From: Kwoniella bestiolae CBS 10118
Lineage: Eukaryota; Basidiomycota; Tremellomycetes; Tremellales; Cryptococcaceae
Direction: 5' to 3'
Assembly (NCBI RefSeq): GCF_000512585.2
Contig: NC_089241.1
Location: forward strand, 4,978,001 to 5,042,000
Length of the DNA: 64,000 nt
Made by a program: the position numbers and the translations under genes. A model generated the notes under the pieces. The model saw only the letters and a program-made list of their open reading frames with translations. It did no database searches and was not told the DNA's origin. Below are positions 47,354 through 58,415 of the stretch, one piece after another (the first letter of the stretch is position 1; each line of letters begins with the position of its first letter).

Positions 47354-48101
47354 CCTGACTTGATGCACTATGTTGGAGCACGAGGCATCGACGTGTACTT
47401 CGGTAGTGAAATGCGCATGAAGACAGATGGGTGTTGTAAAACCAGACTTGATGTCTGAAAAACAACAAAGATAAACAGAACAGTACAGCTGCAGAGATGG
47501 AATGCTAAATTTAGACGAGACTGACTTTTCAATTCCCCTCTGTCCCTCCACTCTCAACATACACGCATGAATGGTAGTGATAGCGAATATGCAGGGCATG
47601 CATTACTCTGAATTGGCACTGAAGTAGCCCATAATCACAGGATGTGCATGAGCAATCAATCCTTTCACTACAGTACATCATATGAGTGCTGTCAAGGCAT
47701 GGCTTCATGGAGGGAGGTCTCGCCAAATCATCCCTCACGCATGACATCAAGGTGATCTACAACCCAATATCTATATCCTCTGTCATCCGAACCTGCTTGT
47801 CTGTCATCGAGATAATCTTTACTCTGATATCTATATATTCTATCATCTGAGTCTGCTCGTCGGTGCTCGATCCGATGCTCCCAACCTATATATCTATATC
47901 ACTCACCGCTGATTCCCCCAGGCTTTCGCGGTGTCATCGACGATCCAAACTCGGACGTTCGCATGAGAACGCTGACCTTGAGAAGACACTAATGACGATA
48001 ATCAATCCGATCCAATCTGATCTTCCGTCCGTTTCGTCATACAAATCTGTTCCACCGAGTGTACGTATGAACGTTTGAACCAAAATCCGCTCGGTAAATC
48101 C
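47354..48101. other. intergenic upstream of MFS gene, with decayed 60-bp repeats
   Basis: Holds the MFS promoter and the 3' flank of the FHIT gene, plus the imperfect tandem repeat described separately. No gene seen. Confidence 0.5.
47767..47950. repeat. imperfect tandem repeat, unit about 60 bp, three units
   Basis: Each unit opens with ATATCTATAT, at 47767, 47827 and 47890. Units 1 and 2 stay alignable over most of their length (CTGTCATCCGAACCTGCTTG versus CTATCATCTGAGTCTGCTCG); unit 3 keeps mainly the opening. It looks like an old tandem duplication. Confidence 0.65.
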
Positions 48102-49042
48102 CTATTGTCCCATCTCAAAGCCCTTGAAAAACTCTTCAAAAGCCTTCGCCTCCTTGATCATCTCCTCCATAGACCTAGGCTTCCTATCCTCATCTAAAGG
48201 TGGATTCCAATCATGGCCTATCTTCGTTTGACTCTTAAGCCCGTTCCCATTCCCACTGATCTGTCCGTCCCCATTATTGAGATGATGCTTTCCTCCTCCA
48301 ATCATCTCACCAGACTCCAGTTCCTGATCTCCATTTCGGTCTCGTGAGACCTGCAAATCCTCCCTCAAATGCAATTCGTTCTTCTCCAATAAGGGGTATA
48401 TCCTATCGTTCTCACCTTCGAAATCCGTCGAATGGCGGGGTAAGATATGTACATGCACGTGAGGAACCGATTGACCTGCTGATGCGCCATCCTACGTGGT
48501 CCAAACGACTGGAAATCAGTACGATCAGATACAGTAGTGTACTTCATCTCATTTCGGAGCTCAAGGGGGAGGCAGGGCCATCAAAGACTATACAGGCTTT
48601 GCTCTTCCGAATTGCATTAAACCCACCTGTAAAGAGATGGTCAACGCCTGAGCATGATAATACTTCTCCAAACCTTTGCCCACTTTTTGAACAGTCATGA
48701 ATAGATCGGATATCTCTGGAGGGTTAAGGTCTGATAGGCGGGGAACCACTCGTTTGGGTATGATCAGGACGTCTGAGGTGGATATCATCGCGTTAGTCTC
48801 GTAGTCAAGCGCAAGACTGTACATCAGTGACACGGTGGTATGCACTCACGTCCTGGTAATAACGGCTTCAAGTTTACAATTCCGATGGACAACGGTGTAG
48901 TATAAAACACTATCACGAGGAATTACGACCACTTGATCAGATATGAATTCGGTATGAGGAATGAGGGCATATTGGAATATTGGATAACGAACCCACCTTG
49001 CTTGGTCACGTCGAACACTGAGAACAGATATTTCTGAGCCAT
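48102..49042 (-). CDS. HNT2: HIT-family diadenosine oligophosphate hydrolase (FHIT/Hnt2 type)
   Basis: Predicted to hydrolyse Ap3A and similar dinucleotides to AMP plus NDP. The exons join to MAQKYLFSVFDVTKQ, VFYTTPLSIGIVNLKPLLPG, HVLIIPKRVVPRLSDLNPPEI (matching FHIT GHVLV...), VQKVGKGLEKYYHAQALTIS, LQDGASAGQS and the catalytic histidine triad VPHVHVHILPR. After the triad the human protein ends within about 50 residues. Here RIYPLLEKNELHLREDL is followed by a Gly/Asn-rich spacer of some 50 residues, then MEEMIKEAKAFEEFFKGFEMGQ, equivalent to the family's last helix. Start codons of this gene and EMC7 are about 285 bases apart, divergent. Confidence 0.88.
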
Positions 49043-49326
49043 TCTGGGTATATCAAATTCGATCCGATCTAGATTGGACCGCCCCGCTCAATGCTCTCAG
49101 AGTTCTGTGAATTCTATGCGGATGGATACCTTAAATGATGAAAGTGAAAGGTGGATTAAAGAGTCAAGTCAATGTATGTTGGAGGTTGAATCAGGCGGGC
49201 TCTCCCGCGAAACCGAGTACCGAGCTGACGACATTAACTTATCCTCCATCTTTCATCTGTCATCTCTCACTATACCCTTCAACAGCATCTTTAGACCATA
49301 CCCCATCGATAGATGTTGTGTAGACC

Positions 49327-50683
49327 ATGAGGGTATTATCGACACTCCTGGCGTTACTGCAAGTATCTTCAACCTGTACTATCTATCGCTGGAGCGGGGG
49401 CTAATTCATCTCCGGGTCATCTTAGAACGCTCTTCCCTTCCATCTTAGCTGTTACCATCTCTGGTCAGATCAAATTCGGTGATTTCCCTACACGTATGTA
49501 TCTCCATCCAGCAGACTCAGCACATCAATCCGAGGAGCAAACTGATAAGGGTCATGTGCAGGGGCCGTTTTACCTGTCGGTAGTAAGATCTCAATCAATC
49601 ATGGAGAGAGGAAAGTGTGGGTCAAGGATGATGGGAGTTTTGAAGTGTGAGTGTTAATGACCTTTCAACCTCAGTCAGCTTATTCGTTCGCTGTTGAGTA
49701 TCGAGCAGCTGAATGATCATGATGTGATGAGCAGCCCACATGTAGACGAGGGCGAACATATCATCGAACCCCTCATACCAGGGTACATCTTCCAATCTGT
49801 ACGTTCTCTCACTTGTCAACGAAACTCACTTTTGGGACTACCAAACGCCCAATAAACATCTCTCAAACCATGTATTACCGTCCAATGCCAGACTGGAGTC
49901 ATAGCTGATAATGTACTATATGCAGTACCTAATAACCATCTCCCCCTCGAACCCACCACCACCTCCCTCCACCCCCTCTTCCCCAGCTTCGTCCGACGAC
50001 CCCTCAATCCCCTCCTCACCGACCTCACCAACCTACTCAATTCACATCCAACCCCACTATCCCGCCAAGGCACCCCTCCCCACCACCTCAACCACCCTCT
50101 CACACCCACTGGTGATTTCCCCACTAGGAAGGGAAGATTACTTCACCCCTAAAGGGGGCATGAACATCCTGGGGATGCTTAAATCGCCTATGGTGTTGAT
50201 GATGCTTTTTAGTGCTGTCATGCTCTTCGCTTTGCCCAAATTGACTGTGAGTTGTCCTTCCTTCCCCTTTCCCCTCAGGTGTCAAGCAAGCGTGATTTTA
50301 GACGTCGTATTGACTGATCATATCTCTCCACACTAGGCAAGTATGGCGGATATGGACCCCGAAATGGCCAAGGAGATGGCAGAGACCAGAGAGAAGATGA
50401 AGGGATTCCAAAATATGGATTTGGCAGGATCGTACGTTACTTCTCTCGTTTCGCTCACTCGTCTACCTTCCTCCGGATTATCATGTTTCTGTCATCGTGG
50501 AACTTGCTTTTATCCCGTTCTTCGCCAAGACGAAAAGGAGCACCCGGCTAACAACATTATATTCACTGGCGTAGTCTATCAAACATGTTGGCTGGACCTA
50601 CCGAGGAGAGCTCGCCGGTAGCTTCGGGTAGTAACACCCCCAGTAAATCTTCGGGAGCAGGTAAGAAGCGACGTGGGCGATAA
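49327..50683 (+). CDS. EMC7: ER membrane protein complex subunit 7
   Basis: Part of the EMC insertase in the ER membrane. The signal peptide (MRVLSTLLALLQVSST) leads into a beta-sandwich: VTISGQIKFGDFPT, AVLPVGSKISINHGERKVWVKDDGSFEVPHVDEGEHIIEP. A Pro/Ser-rich insert (PSNPPPPPSTPSSPASSDDPS) precedes YSIHIQPHYPA. Then comes the family block LVISPLGREDYFTPKGGMNILGMLKSPMVLMMLFSAVMLFALPKLT, which contains the membrane helix, and the cytosolic MADMDPEMAKEMAETREKMKGF. The last exons give LSNMLAG and a basic tail GKKRRGR. The first exon end is uncertain: a GTACTATC donor after TCAACCT gives the right phase. About six exons. Stop at 50681-50683, convergent with the next gene. Confidence 0.86.
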
Positions 50684-50811
50684 GTCATCAGTCGTCAACC
50701 ATATATCAACATAGTATAGATGTAGGTAGAAATGCATCATATATCTTGCATCTCCCTATAAAACCAATCAAACATACATATACAGAACCAACACAAACTA
50801 CAACGAATACA

Positions 50812-52449
50812 CTACCAAGGTTGAGCTAAGAATCCAAAACCTTCTCCAGAACCTGACCAACTAACCATAACTTCCTCTACCTCCTGTTCCTCACCATTCG
50901 ACGCAGATAAGATCTGATCAACCGCATTCCACTCTTCGACCTCCTGCGAGAAGACCGACGAAGATTCGACGTCCGAGTCGGAATCTGAGGGATGAACTGA
51001 CCAGACTCCTTGTGCCTCGTCGGATGAGGAAGAAAAGCGCGATAGGAGCGATTCGGTCAATGATCCAGTAGATGAGAGCATCGACATCGATGCATCATCA
51101 TCGTTAAGATCGATGTCGGAAATAGGGGAGTCGGTAGGTAAGGGAGTGGAAAATCCACTTGGAGTTGACGGCCACGAGTCGGAAGGGGATGATAAGATTG
51201 ATTCGGAGATGTCGAATAATACTTCTCCTTGAGACATGTCAAGTGTGGGAAATACCAATTGCTCGTTGTTTTTAGCCTGTGGTGTAATGGGCTGAACCAC
51301 GGGTGAAGTCCAATTCTCCATAATTTCCTTTCTCTCATTTTGGTTCAACTCCATCTCCAACCTTGAATCATCGTACAGAGCCCACCACTGTCCTTCTTCA
51401 TTCTCCCTCAGACTTTCCCCTAGTAACATCCTCACGTCCGAGATGGATCTATGGTGGAATATCAACCTGAGTATATCGGGCTGATCGTCCCCATCATTTA
51501 CCACCTCCGCTTCGACCCGACCCAACCCATGCGGATGATAATCTAATACGCCTAACCCATCCAGTTTGTTGAGAAGCGGTATGATCCGAGTGGACGAATG
51601 TAGGGAAAAGGCATTATGTATTGATAGTAATCCGCGGGTCAGGCGAGATAAGATGGAAATGCCAATTTCAGTTTCGTTGTACCTGATCTGCGAGGTGGGG
51701 AGCAACAATGCCTCGAGTGAGGGAGAGAGTGGTAATGCGAGGATGGTGGTCTTCCCTTCGGTGATTAGTGTCTCGGGAAGCAGAGGGAGAGTTACAGTTA
51801 TCTCCTGGGCGGATGATCGAGTTGGAAGAGGGAAGTAGTGCTTTAGATCTTCGATGAAAGAAGAATCGATTGATCGAGTCGAGGATCTCCTAATTCTTCG
51901 AGCAGATTTCGACTTGATGTATGGTGTATATCTACTAGCTCTTGGTAGACCCTTATTTCCCGATAGCTTGTTTTCTTCATCTTCCATTAACGAGACGAAC
52001 GCTCGAAATACCATCGGTACCTTCCCATTAACCACGTTCTGCGCAGTGGGATAAGTAGAAGAGACGAACGTTCTCGCGTTGCCCAGTCCCACGTTAGCTT
52101 GGATGGAAGGACCATTGACCCATCTTGGTCGTGCGCCAACTTGGTTGAGTCCTTGTCGTACGGGACCGAGCCTCTTGGCAGCTTTGGTGGATGATGAAAA
52201 TTGCCTGGAGGAGGACTTAAGCGGGATAGTAGCGTATGAATGGTTGAGTTGATGCGATGGGATAGCTAAGGATGGGAAGGACTGTTGGATTACCTGACGG
52301 ACTTTCTGAATATGGTTGATGGTTGTCCGTTTAGGGGTGACTTTGATGGCTACGGCGGGTTTGGGTGCGTAGACCATTGCTGAAGCTACTTTGCGGACGA
52401 GGGTGGTCCAGCTTGTGGAGGTGAAGAGGGGCGGCATTTTGGTGGTCAC
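50812..52449 (-). CDS. conserved hypothetical protein, single exon, 545 residues
   Basis: Not recognised. An intronless open frame, unusual in this window. The N-terminus is rich in Ser, Thr, Lys and Arg (MTTKMPPLFTSTSWTTLVRKVAS...), which would allow mitochondrial targeting. A conserved-looking segment follows: NVGLGNARTFVSSTYPTAQNVVNGKVPMVFRAFVSL. The middle has LPLLPETLITEGKTTILALPLSPSLEALL and a hydrophobic/charged block ending RLIFHHRSISDVRMLLGESL...GQWWALYDDSRLEMEL. The C-terminal third is acidic and Ser-rich. I recall basidiomycete orphans with the same VGLG-AR-F start, without known function. Confidence 0.7.
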   Translation of the reverse strand: MTTKMPPLFTSTSWTTLVRKVASAMVYAPKPAVAIKVTPKRTTINHIQKVRQVIQQSFPSLAIPSHQLNHSYATIPLKSSSRQFSSSTKAAKRLGPVRQGLNQVGARPRWVNGPSIQANVGLGNARTFVSSTYPTAQNVVNGKVPMVFRAFVSLMEDEENKLSGNKGLPRASRYTPYIKSKSARRIRRSSTRSIDSSFIEDLKHYFPLPTRSSAQEITVTLPLLPETLITEGKTTILALPLSPSLEALLLPTSQIRYNETEIGISILSRLTRGLLSIHNAFSLHSSTRIIPLLNKLDGLGVLDYHPHGLGRVEAEVVNDGDDQPDILRLIFHHRSISDVRMLLGESLRENEEGQWWALYDDSRLEMELNQNERKEIMENWTSPVVQPITPQAKNNEQLVFPTLDMSQGEVLFDISESILSSPSDSWPSTPSGFSTPLPTDSPISDIDLNDDDASMSMLSSTGSLTESLLSRFSSSSDEAQGVWSVHPSDSDSDVESSSVFSQEVEEWNAVDQILSASNGEEQEVEEVMVSWSGSGEGFGFLAQPW

Positions 52450-52821
52450 CCCTCTTCAGGTCTTATATATCGATGATAGAATAAGGTATTTCTGTGTGAG
52501 ATGTAGATTGACGATTAGGTGGTGATGTGGGAAGACATCTTGAGTGATGAGTGATTGAAGCATGAAAGGTAAAACTGTGCTTGGTATCGTATATATATCT
52601 GATTGAGTGGCGAATGACACGAACGAATCGTCTCGGCGCCGGCACGCACTTGATGTGTTTCAGGAACAACAATGATCGGATCATTCATCCGTCTACGGCC
52701 GATCAAGGGCGGGGGTCGCCGTTGTGATTATCGAGGGCCGATATTGGCGATGTTGATAAAGATGACAGAAGAAGTTAAAAGTGCGATTGTTGTCTCGTCA
52801 GTTACTTGTACACTAAACAAA
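52450..52821. promoter_or_regulatory. divergent upstream region
   Basis: Between the orphan gene (minus) and the alpha/beta hydrolase (plus). An in-frame upstream ATG exists at about 52762 but the first ATG giving a typical presequence is 52822. Confidence 0.45.
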
Positions 52822-54242
52822 ATGAGGTCGACAGCTATACGTACCACCAGAAATATCACTTCCAGCGTATCCATCAGGTCGACCAGGCAGATACCGTCCG
52901 CCACGATACACTCGGTTCTACCAAGGAAACCGACGAGCTCTATCCGTCCTTTATCTGCTAATCAACCTACACCTACGCTCAGTGCCTTTCCAAGATGTAC
53001 GATCAGGCAGAAACATACCGCATCTTCTCCACCAAAACATGTCATACCGATAGATATGGCCTTTGACGTAGTACAGCCGAGCGAGGTAACAGCCAAAGGT
53101 CAGAGTCTGGTGATTTGTCATGGGTTATTGTGAGTGATGCTGCATCCTTGACATATGCGAGGCTGACTGGTATTCGGGTGGGATAGCGGATCCAAACAGA
53201 ATTGGAGATCTCTAGCTAAGACTTTCGCTTCGAAACTTGGTATGCCAGTGTACACACTGGTAAGCTCGAATCTGCCAATCGCTTTTCAGATATGTGTGGG
53301 TAATGAGCTCGCATTTAGGATCTACGGAATCACGGTACCTCTCCTCATGCCGAGCCACATACCTACTCCGCGATGGCAGAGGATTTGTCTCATTTCTTTA
53401 AGAAGCATAACCTGAAAGAGGGAGTGAACCTGATGGGGCATAGTATGCAAGTCTAATCTTCCAATCCCAGCATTTACTCAGCTGGCTCACAGTCAGACAC
53501 GTAGCTGATAATGTACATGGTGTAGGGGTGGTAAAGCAGTAATGGCATTTGCGTTGAACGAAAAACTCAACAAACCATTGAGATCGTTAATAAGTGTGGA
53601 TATGTCACCTGCGATAGGTAAAATATCAGCCGAGTGAGTCTGCGCCATATCTCATCTCACATTATATCCTCCCATCGACTGATCAGGAAATCATGCTTTA
53701 ATTTTTCAGATTTGCAGCATACACCGAGTCTATGATGGAGATTGAACGGGCACAGGTGAAAACCAAACATGATGCTGACAAGATTCTGGCAAAGACTGAA
53801 CCTGTCAGTGGACCTCCCCTCTTCCCCTTTCGAGAGGTCTATCCTCAAAATGTACCGAGCCAAATCAGCTGATATGGTGATACATACACAGTCCCTCCCA
53901 ACACGTCAATTCCTCCTGACAAACACCCGCCAAACCCACGGACACGACCCCCACCTTGTCTTCCGCATACCCCTTCAACTCCTATCATCGGCAATACGCG
54001 ATATCGGCAACTTCCCTTACACTCCCCCTCCCCCCATATCCGAAACCTCGCCGATATGGGAAGGACCAACCTTGTTTCTAAAAGGAAGTCAATCGAAATA
54101 CATAAATCACAAGAATATACCCGCTGCGAAGGCGTTCTTCCCTAATATGAGATTGGAAGAGCTGGAGACGGGGCATTGGGTGCATGCAGAGAAACCTCAT
54201 GAGACTGTCCAGCTGGTTAAGCAGTTTGTGGAGAGTGTCTAA
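52822..54242 (+). CDS. mitochondrial alpha/beta hydrolase (ABHD11/Imo32/Eat1 type)
   Basis: Presequence-like start MRSTAIRTTRNITSSVSIRSTRQIP, then IPIDMAFDVVQPS, LVICHGLL/FGSKQNWRSLAKTFASKL, DLRNHGTSPHAEPHTYSAMAEDL (the HGxSPH block of this family), and the nucleophile Ser in LMGHSMGGKAVMAFAL (split by an intron after HSM). Then SLISVDMSPAIG, ending with the acid Asp/Glu region and catalytic His in ELETGHWVHAEKPHETVQLVKQFVESV. About seven exons. Length and motifs match the ABHD11-like group, which includes yeast Eat1 (ethanol acetyltransferase/thioesterase) and Imo32. Substrate cannot be assigned. The catalytic triad appears intact. Confidence 0.85.
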
Positions 54243-54852
54243 CCGATTGGATCTGGCAGGTATCGTAGAAGTATATATAGAGTGATAGATCTGTGCCATA
54301 GAGAAATCGACCTCGGATATGGTATTGTGGGATCATCGTACTTCATATCACAAGGATCGTGATGCACGATGTGGATTGTCCTTTGCCTTGTGACGGCTGC
54401 TGTCTGAATAGAGCAACTATCGAAAAGGGGAAGAAGAGATGTGATGACAGCGCTTAAATGAGTGCCATATATAAAGAACAGAAGATTAGGTAGATGGTCA
54501 CCCTTTGTTAAATGACTTCGCTCGCGTTTAAACAATTATTGACCATATTCCAGCTTGTCATTCTGTCTTTGTTATCTTGAGGTGCAATTAGCTTCAGCTT
54601 CATCAATATACCAACATCTCAAACAAATAGGGAGAGGACGAACCCTTCTCACTCGAGAGAGATACATCAAAAGGATCAATAGAAGGGACAAATCGATGAA
54701 CCGAAGTAACGAGGCTTGAATATAAAATCGGTTCGTCTTGACAGAAAATCATTTACACCGGAAAGGATAATCATAATGATCCAACTCATATAGCTTACCA
54801 ACAACCTATAAATCCTCCTGTATAACATCTCCTAAAGGGATAGGGTATCATC
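54243..54852. promoter_or_regulatory. intergenic upstream of BUR1
   Basis: 3' flank of the hydrolase and probable leader of BUR1. No gene recognised. Confidence 0.5.
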
Positions 54853-57800
54853 ATGCCGTCCTCCTACAGACCCAACGAACCTGAAGATGGAGAATTACCA
54901 GAAGAAGACACCAACTTACCCAGCTCATCCACTGCCCCACCTCCCAAACTGATACGTCCAGCTAGACCAAGCAAAACATGGGTCAACCCATTATCCAACC
55001 TTGGTTCCTCTTCCTCTTCCAAACCTCCTCCACCACCGCTATCAGCCTCGACTTCTGCATCGTCGCACTTGTCGAGGTCTCCCGAGAAATCCCTGAATTA
55101 TGGATTACCCCCCAAACCCCCTGCAAGAGATGATGGGAAATCGCCGAGAGCCAAAGAAAAGGAGAGGGAGGAGAATGGACAAGGATATGGGAATGGACAT
55201 GGGCATGAGAGATTCAAGGAGAACGTGCGAGAGAAGAGATACGACGATGATTATGATGGTTACCCACCTTCAAGTTCTCGATCAAGGTATCAATCTCCTC
55301 CCTTGGCACATCATCGACGAGAAAGGGATAGGGAAGATAGGTATAGACATGAATATGATAGGGAGAGGGAAGATCGATACAGATCGGATGAGAGAGATAC
55401 GGACAGAGATAGGTATAGGGATAGGGCTCGAGAAGCCCGGTATAGGTCGGATGATAGATATCGACCTCAGGATAGGGATAGAGGAGAACCGCATCAAAGA
55501 GGGTCTGGTAGATATGATTATCGACAGGACGATAGGGCAGGCGCGGAGTGCAGCTCATCATGGAGCAACTACAATAATCACCGGGACGAGATATTGAAAG
55601 ATAGGGGATCGTTCAGGGATGAAGATCATTATGAGGGGCCGAGATCACCATTACCACCACTGTCATCATCATCTAGACGAAAGGGAGATTCCCCTCTGCC
55701 GGCATCATATCAGTATCATAGAAGGTCAGAGAATGATAAGAGGCCAGATGAACATCACAAGCGGTCAACTACTCGTGAAGAAACTAGCATAGACGCGCGC
55801 GGAGTGGTTGAGAATCCTTATTTGCGGAAAGAGAAGGATCAACAGTCCAACGGCCATAGTCATGATACAATGACGAAAGAGGATAAATCCATCCCAGGTC
55901 GTCCATCTAAACCAGCATTGTCACCGGCCGTCAAGCAGGAAAAAGCGGAATCATCGGCTCCTATACGTATACAAAATCGACCTACCCGTCTCTCAACCAA
56001 GGAAGATTCCCTTCCTCCTGAACCTTCCCTTCCTGAGGAGAAGCCACCGACTCCACCACCAGAAGATGGGATCGCCCCTCCAGCCACGACACCACCCCCT
56101 CCTCCTCCTCCAGACGTTCCTCCCCCTCTGCCTGATACTTCGACCACCGCCACCCCTCTGCAGGAAGGAGAGATCATTTCACCTCCGAAATCCCAAACGC
56201 AGACAATCAAGGCAGAGGCAATCGAACAATCTAATCCATATGCACCCAAATCTATCCCCCACGCCCCGAATAGGAACCTACTTGATCCACCTACAAGAGT
56301 TAATACGCCGACAGTCAAAAAGGAAACCAACCCTTATGAACCGAACCCTCATAGTCAAAAGTTTAGGAGTCTGACTGCTGAGGAAGAGTTGAAGAAACTT
56401 GGAAAGACTTTCGAGGGGACGACGACATTGGCTGCATACGATTTGGGGGCAAAGCTGGGTGAAGGTACTTTTGGGTGAGCATACGTATCTTACCATACTA
56501 TTTCATTGGAACTGGAGTGCTGATTGGCGATTGTGTTTAGTGTCGTTACGAAAGGTATTGAGATTGCCACTAAGAGGGTGATAGCGCTGAAGAAGCTTAT
56601 CACACATAATCCAAGAGACGGGGTTAGTTTGCTCAATCATGACTGTTGCGTATCGGCTTAGCTGAATGAACGTGTGATGATAGGTCTCGGTAACGACAGT
56701 CCGAGAGATCAAGATATTGAAAAGTCTTGATCACCCCAACGTAGTACCCATCCTGAATATGGTTGTTGAGCGGAGTGCGTAACAATCTACTGTAACAGCA
56801 GTGCAGTTCCAGTGCTTACAATCAGTGATGAAAATCAGAAATTCCTGGAGATCGAAGCAATCGAGGAGAGGTGTTCATGGTCTTCCCATATATGGATCAC
56901 GACCTGTGTGGGCTGCTGGGCAACAAGGATTTCAAGATGTCGCATTCGGTTGCGAAATTGCTTATGAAGCAGATACTGGAAGGGATGGACTACATACATG
57001 CAGTGAGTACGATGATGTGTCATTTCCCTTCCAGCTCACTTCAAAGGTTCATGACATGTTCAGCTTGCTAGGTGCTGACGATCGGACTTAGAACAACTTC
57101 ATCCACCGAGATATCAAGACCGCCAATATCCTAGTAGACAAACATGGTCAAATCAAAATAGCAGATTTCGGCTTGGCTCGAACATGGACACATGACGCCC
57201 TGATGCCCCCCCACTTGTCCAACGAATATACCAATATGGTAGTCACCCGATGGTACAGAGCTCCGGAGCTGTTACTTGGCGACACGCATTATGGCCCCGC
57301 GGTGGATATCTGGTCGTTGGGTTGTGTACTTGGTGAAATGTATTTCCGACATCCGATCTTATCTGGAGATTCGGATCGAGATCAGCTATATCAGATTTTC
57401 AGTAGATGTGGACCGTTGAATCAGGATTCGTTCCCTGGTTGGGACAGATTACCTGGGTTCCCAGATGCGGAGGGTCATCCGTGGGATAGGACGATAGTTG
57501 ATGGGACGCTCTTGGAATCTGCTCCGAAATGGGGGTGAGTGGTCTCTCATCATTTCATATTTGTCGTATATCGATTGAGGCTGATTGGTTCTGATGTCTT
57601 TGTTGACTATAGGATGGATCGAGGAGGGGCAGATCTGATGATGAAGCTCCTCATGCTTGATCCGAGAAAACGACTCACAGCGAATGATGCGCTGGATCAC
57701 CCGTGGTTCTGGACTTCACCTTTACCTGCTGATCCGAACAAGTGAATTAACTCATTTTGGCTTGAAATGGAAGTAGGCTGATGCAGAAGGTATGAACAGG

Positions 57801-58415
57801 ACAACGATCAATGTCGAATCATCCCATGAAATGACTACACGCCAGAAACAGGAACCTGTAGTTGCTCCTGCCGCGCCCATACGCCCTGCACAGACTAGAC
57901 CACCAATCCAACAGATGCAATCCCGCCCTCCGGCTTATGGAGGATCAAGACCTCAGCAAGGTTTCCCCTCACAACAGCAAGGATTCAATAATTTTCCTCT
58001 TCCACCAGGTCAAGGTGGATATCTACCGCCTCAACCAATGGTTCAACCGGTATATCAGAATGGTAATCCCTACGGTGGACCACCTATGAACATGGGCATG
58101 CAAGCTCAGCTAGGATTCAATGGACCCAGTGCAATACCATTCGATAGATCTCATTCGAATAATCCATATAACCACCGTCCACCCCCTCCTTTCAACCAGC
58201 AATCACAATCACAGAGTCTACCCAATCCACCATTCAAACTTTCCGGTTCTGTAAGTGGAGCACCCGCCGCGCCATTCAAATTGACTGGAAATAACTTTAG
58301 ACCCCCTGGTAGATCTGTGACTCATGGTGGGATGAAGAGGGGTCCGCCGCCTCCTGGGGGAGATGGGTGGAGGGATGAGAAGAGGAGGAAACATGATGGA
58401 GGGTTGCCTTATTGA
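54853..58415 (+). CDS. BUR1: BUR1/CDK9-like cyclin-dependent kinase with RD-rich N-terminus
   Basis: Phosphorylates RNA polymerase II CTD and Spt5 to support elongation. The first exon codes for about 540 residues, mostly disordered: MPSSYRPNEPEDGELPEED, an Arg/Asp/Glu/Tyr-rich region (about residues 160-225), Pro-rich stretches, then the kinase start LAAYDLGAKLGEGTFG (Gly loop). Later exons give VIALKKLITHNPRDG (catalytic Lys), VTTVREIKILKSLDHPNVV (the PSTAIRE-type helix), VFMVFPYMDHDLCGLLG, IHRDIKTANILVDKHG, IADFGLARTW, the T-loop EYTNMVVTRWYRAPELLLG, VDIWSLGCVLGEMYFRHPIL and LLMLDPRKRLTANDALDHPWFW. After PLPADPNK the tail VESSHEMTTRQKQ matches Bur1, then a Gln/Pro/Gly-rich region ends in KRRKHDGGLPY. 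CTDK-I is the alternative; the SHE-containing tail favours Bur1. Confidence 0.87.

Noticed and set aside
47354..47599. Upstream in-frame ATG extension of the MFS gene (MPCIFAITTIHAC...)
   Set aside because: DHA1 proteins normally start with a short hydrophilic N-terminus such as MSQTSPATP; the extension crosses sequence that looks like a leader.
52672..52821. Earlier start for the mitochondrial hydrolase
   Set aside because: The upstream residues do not look like a targeting sequence, while MRSTAIRTTRN at 52822 does.
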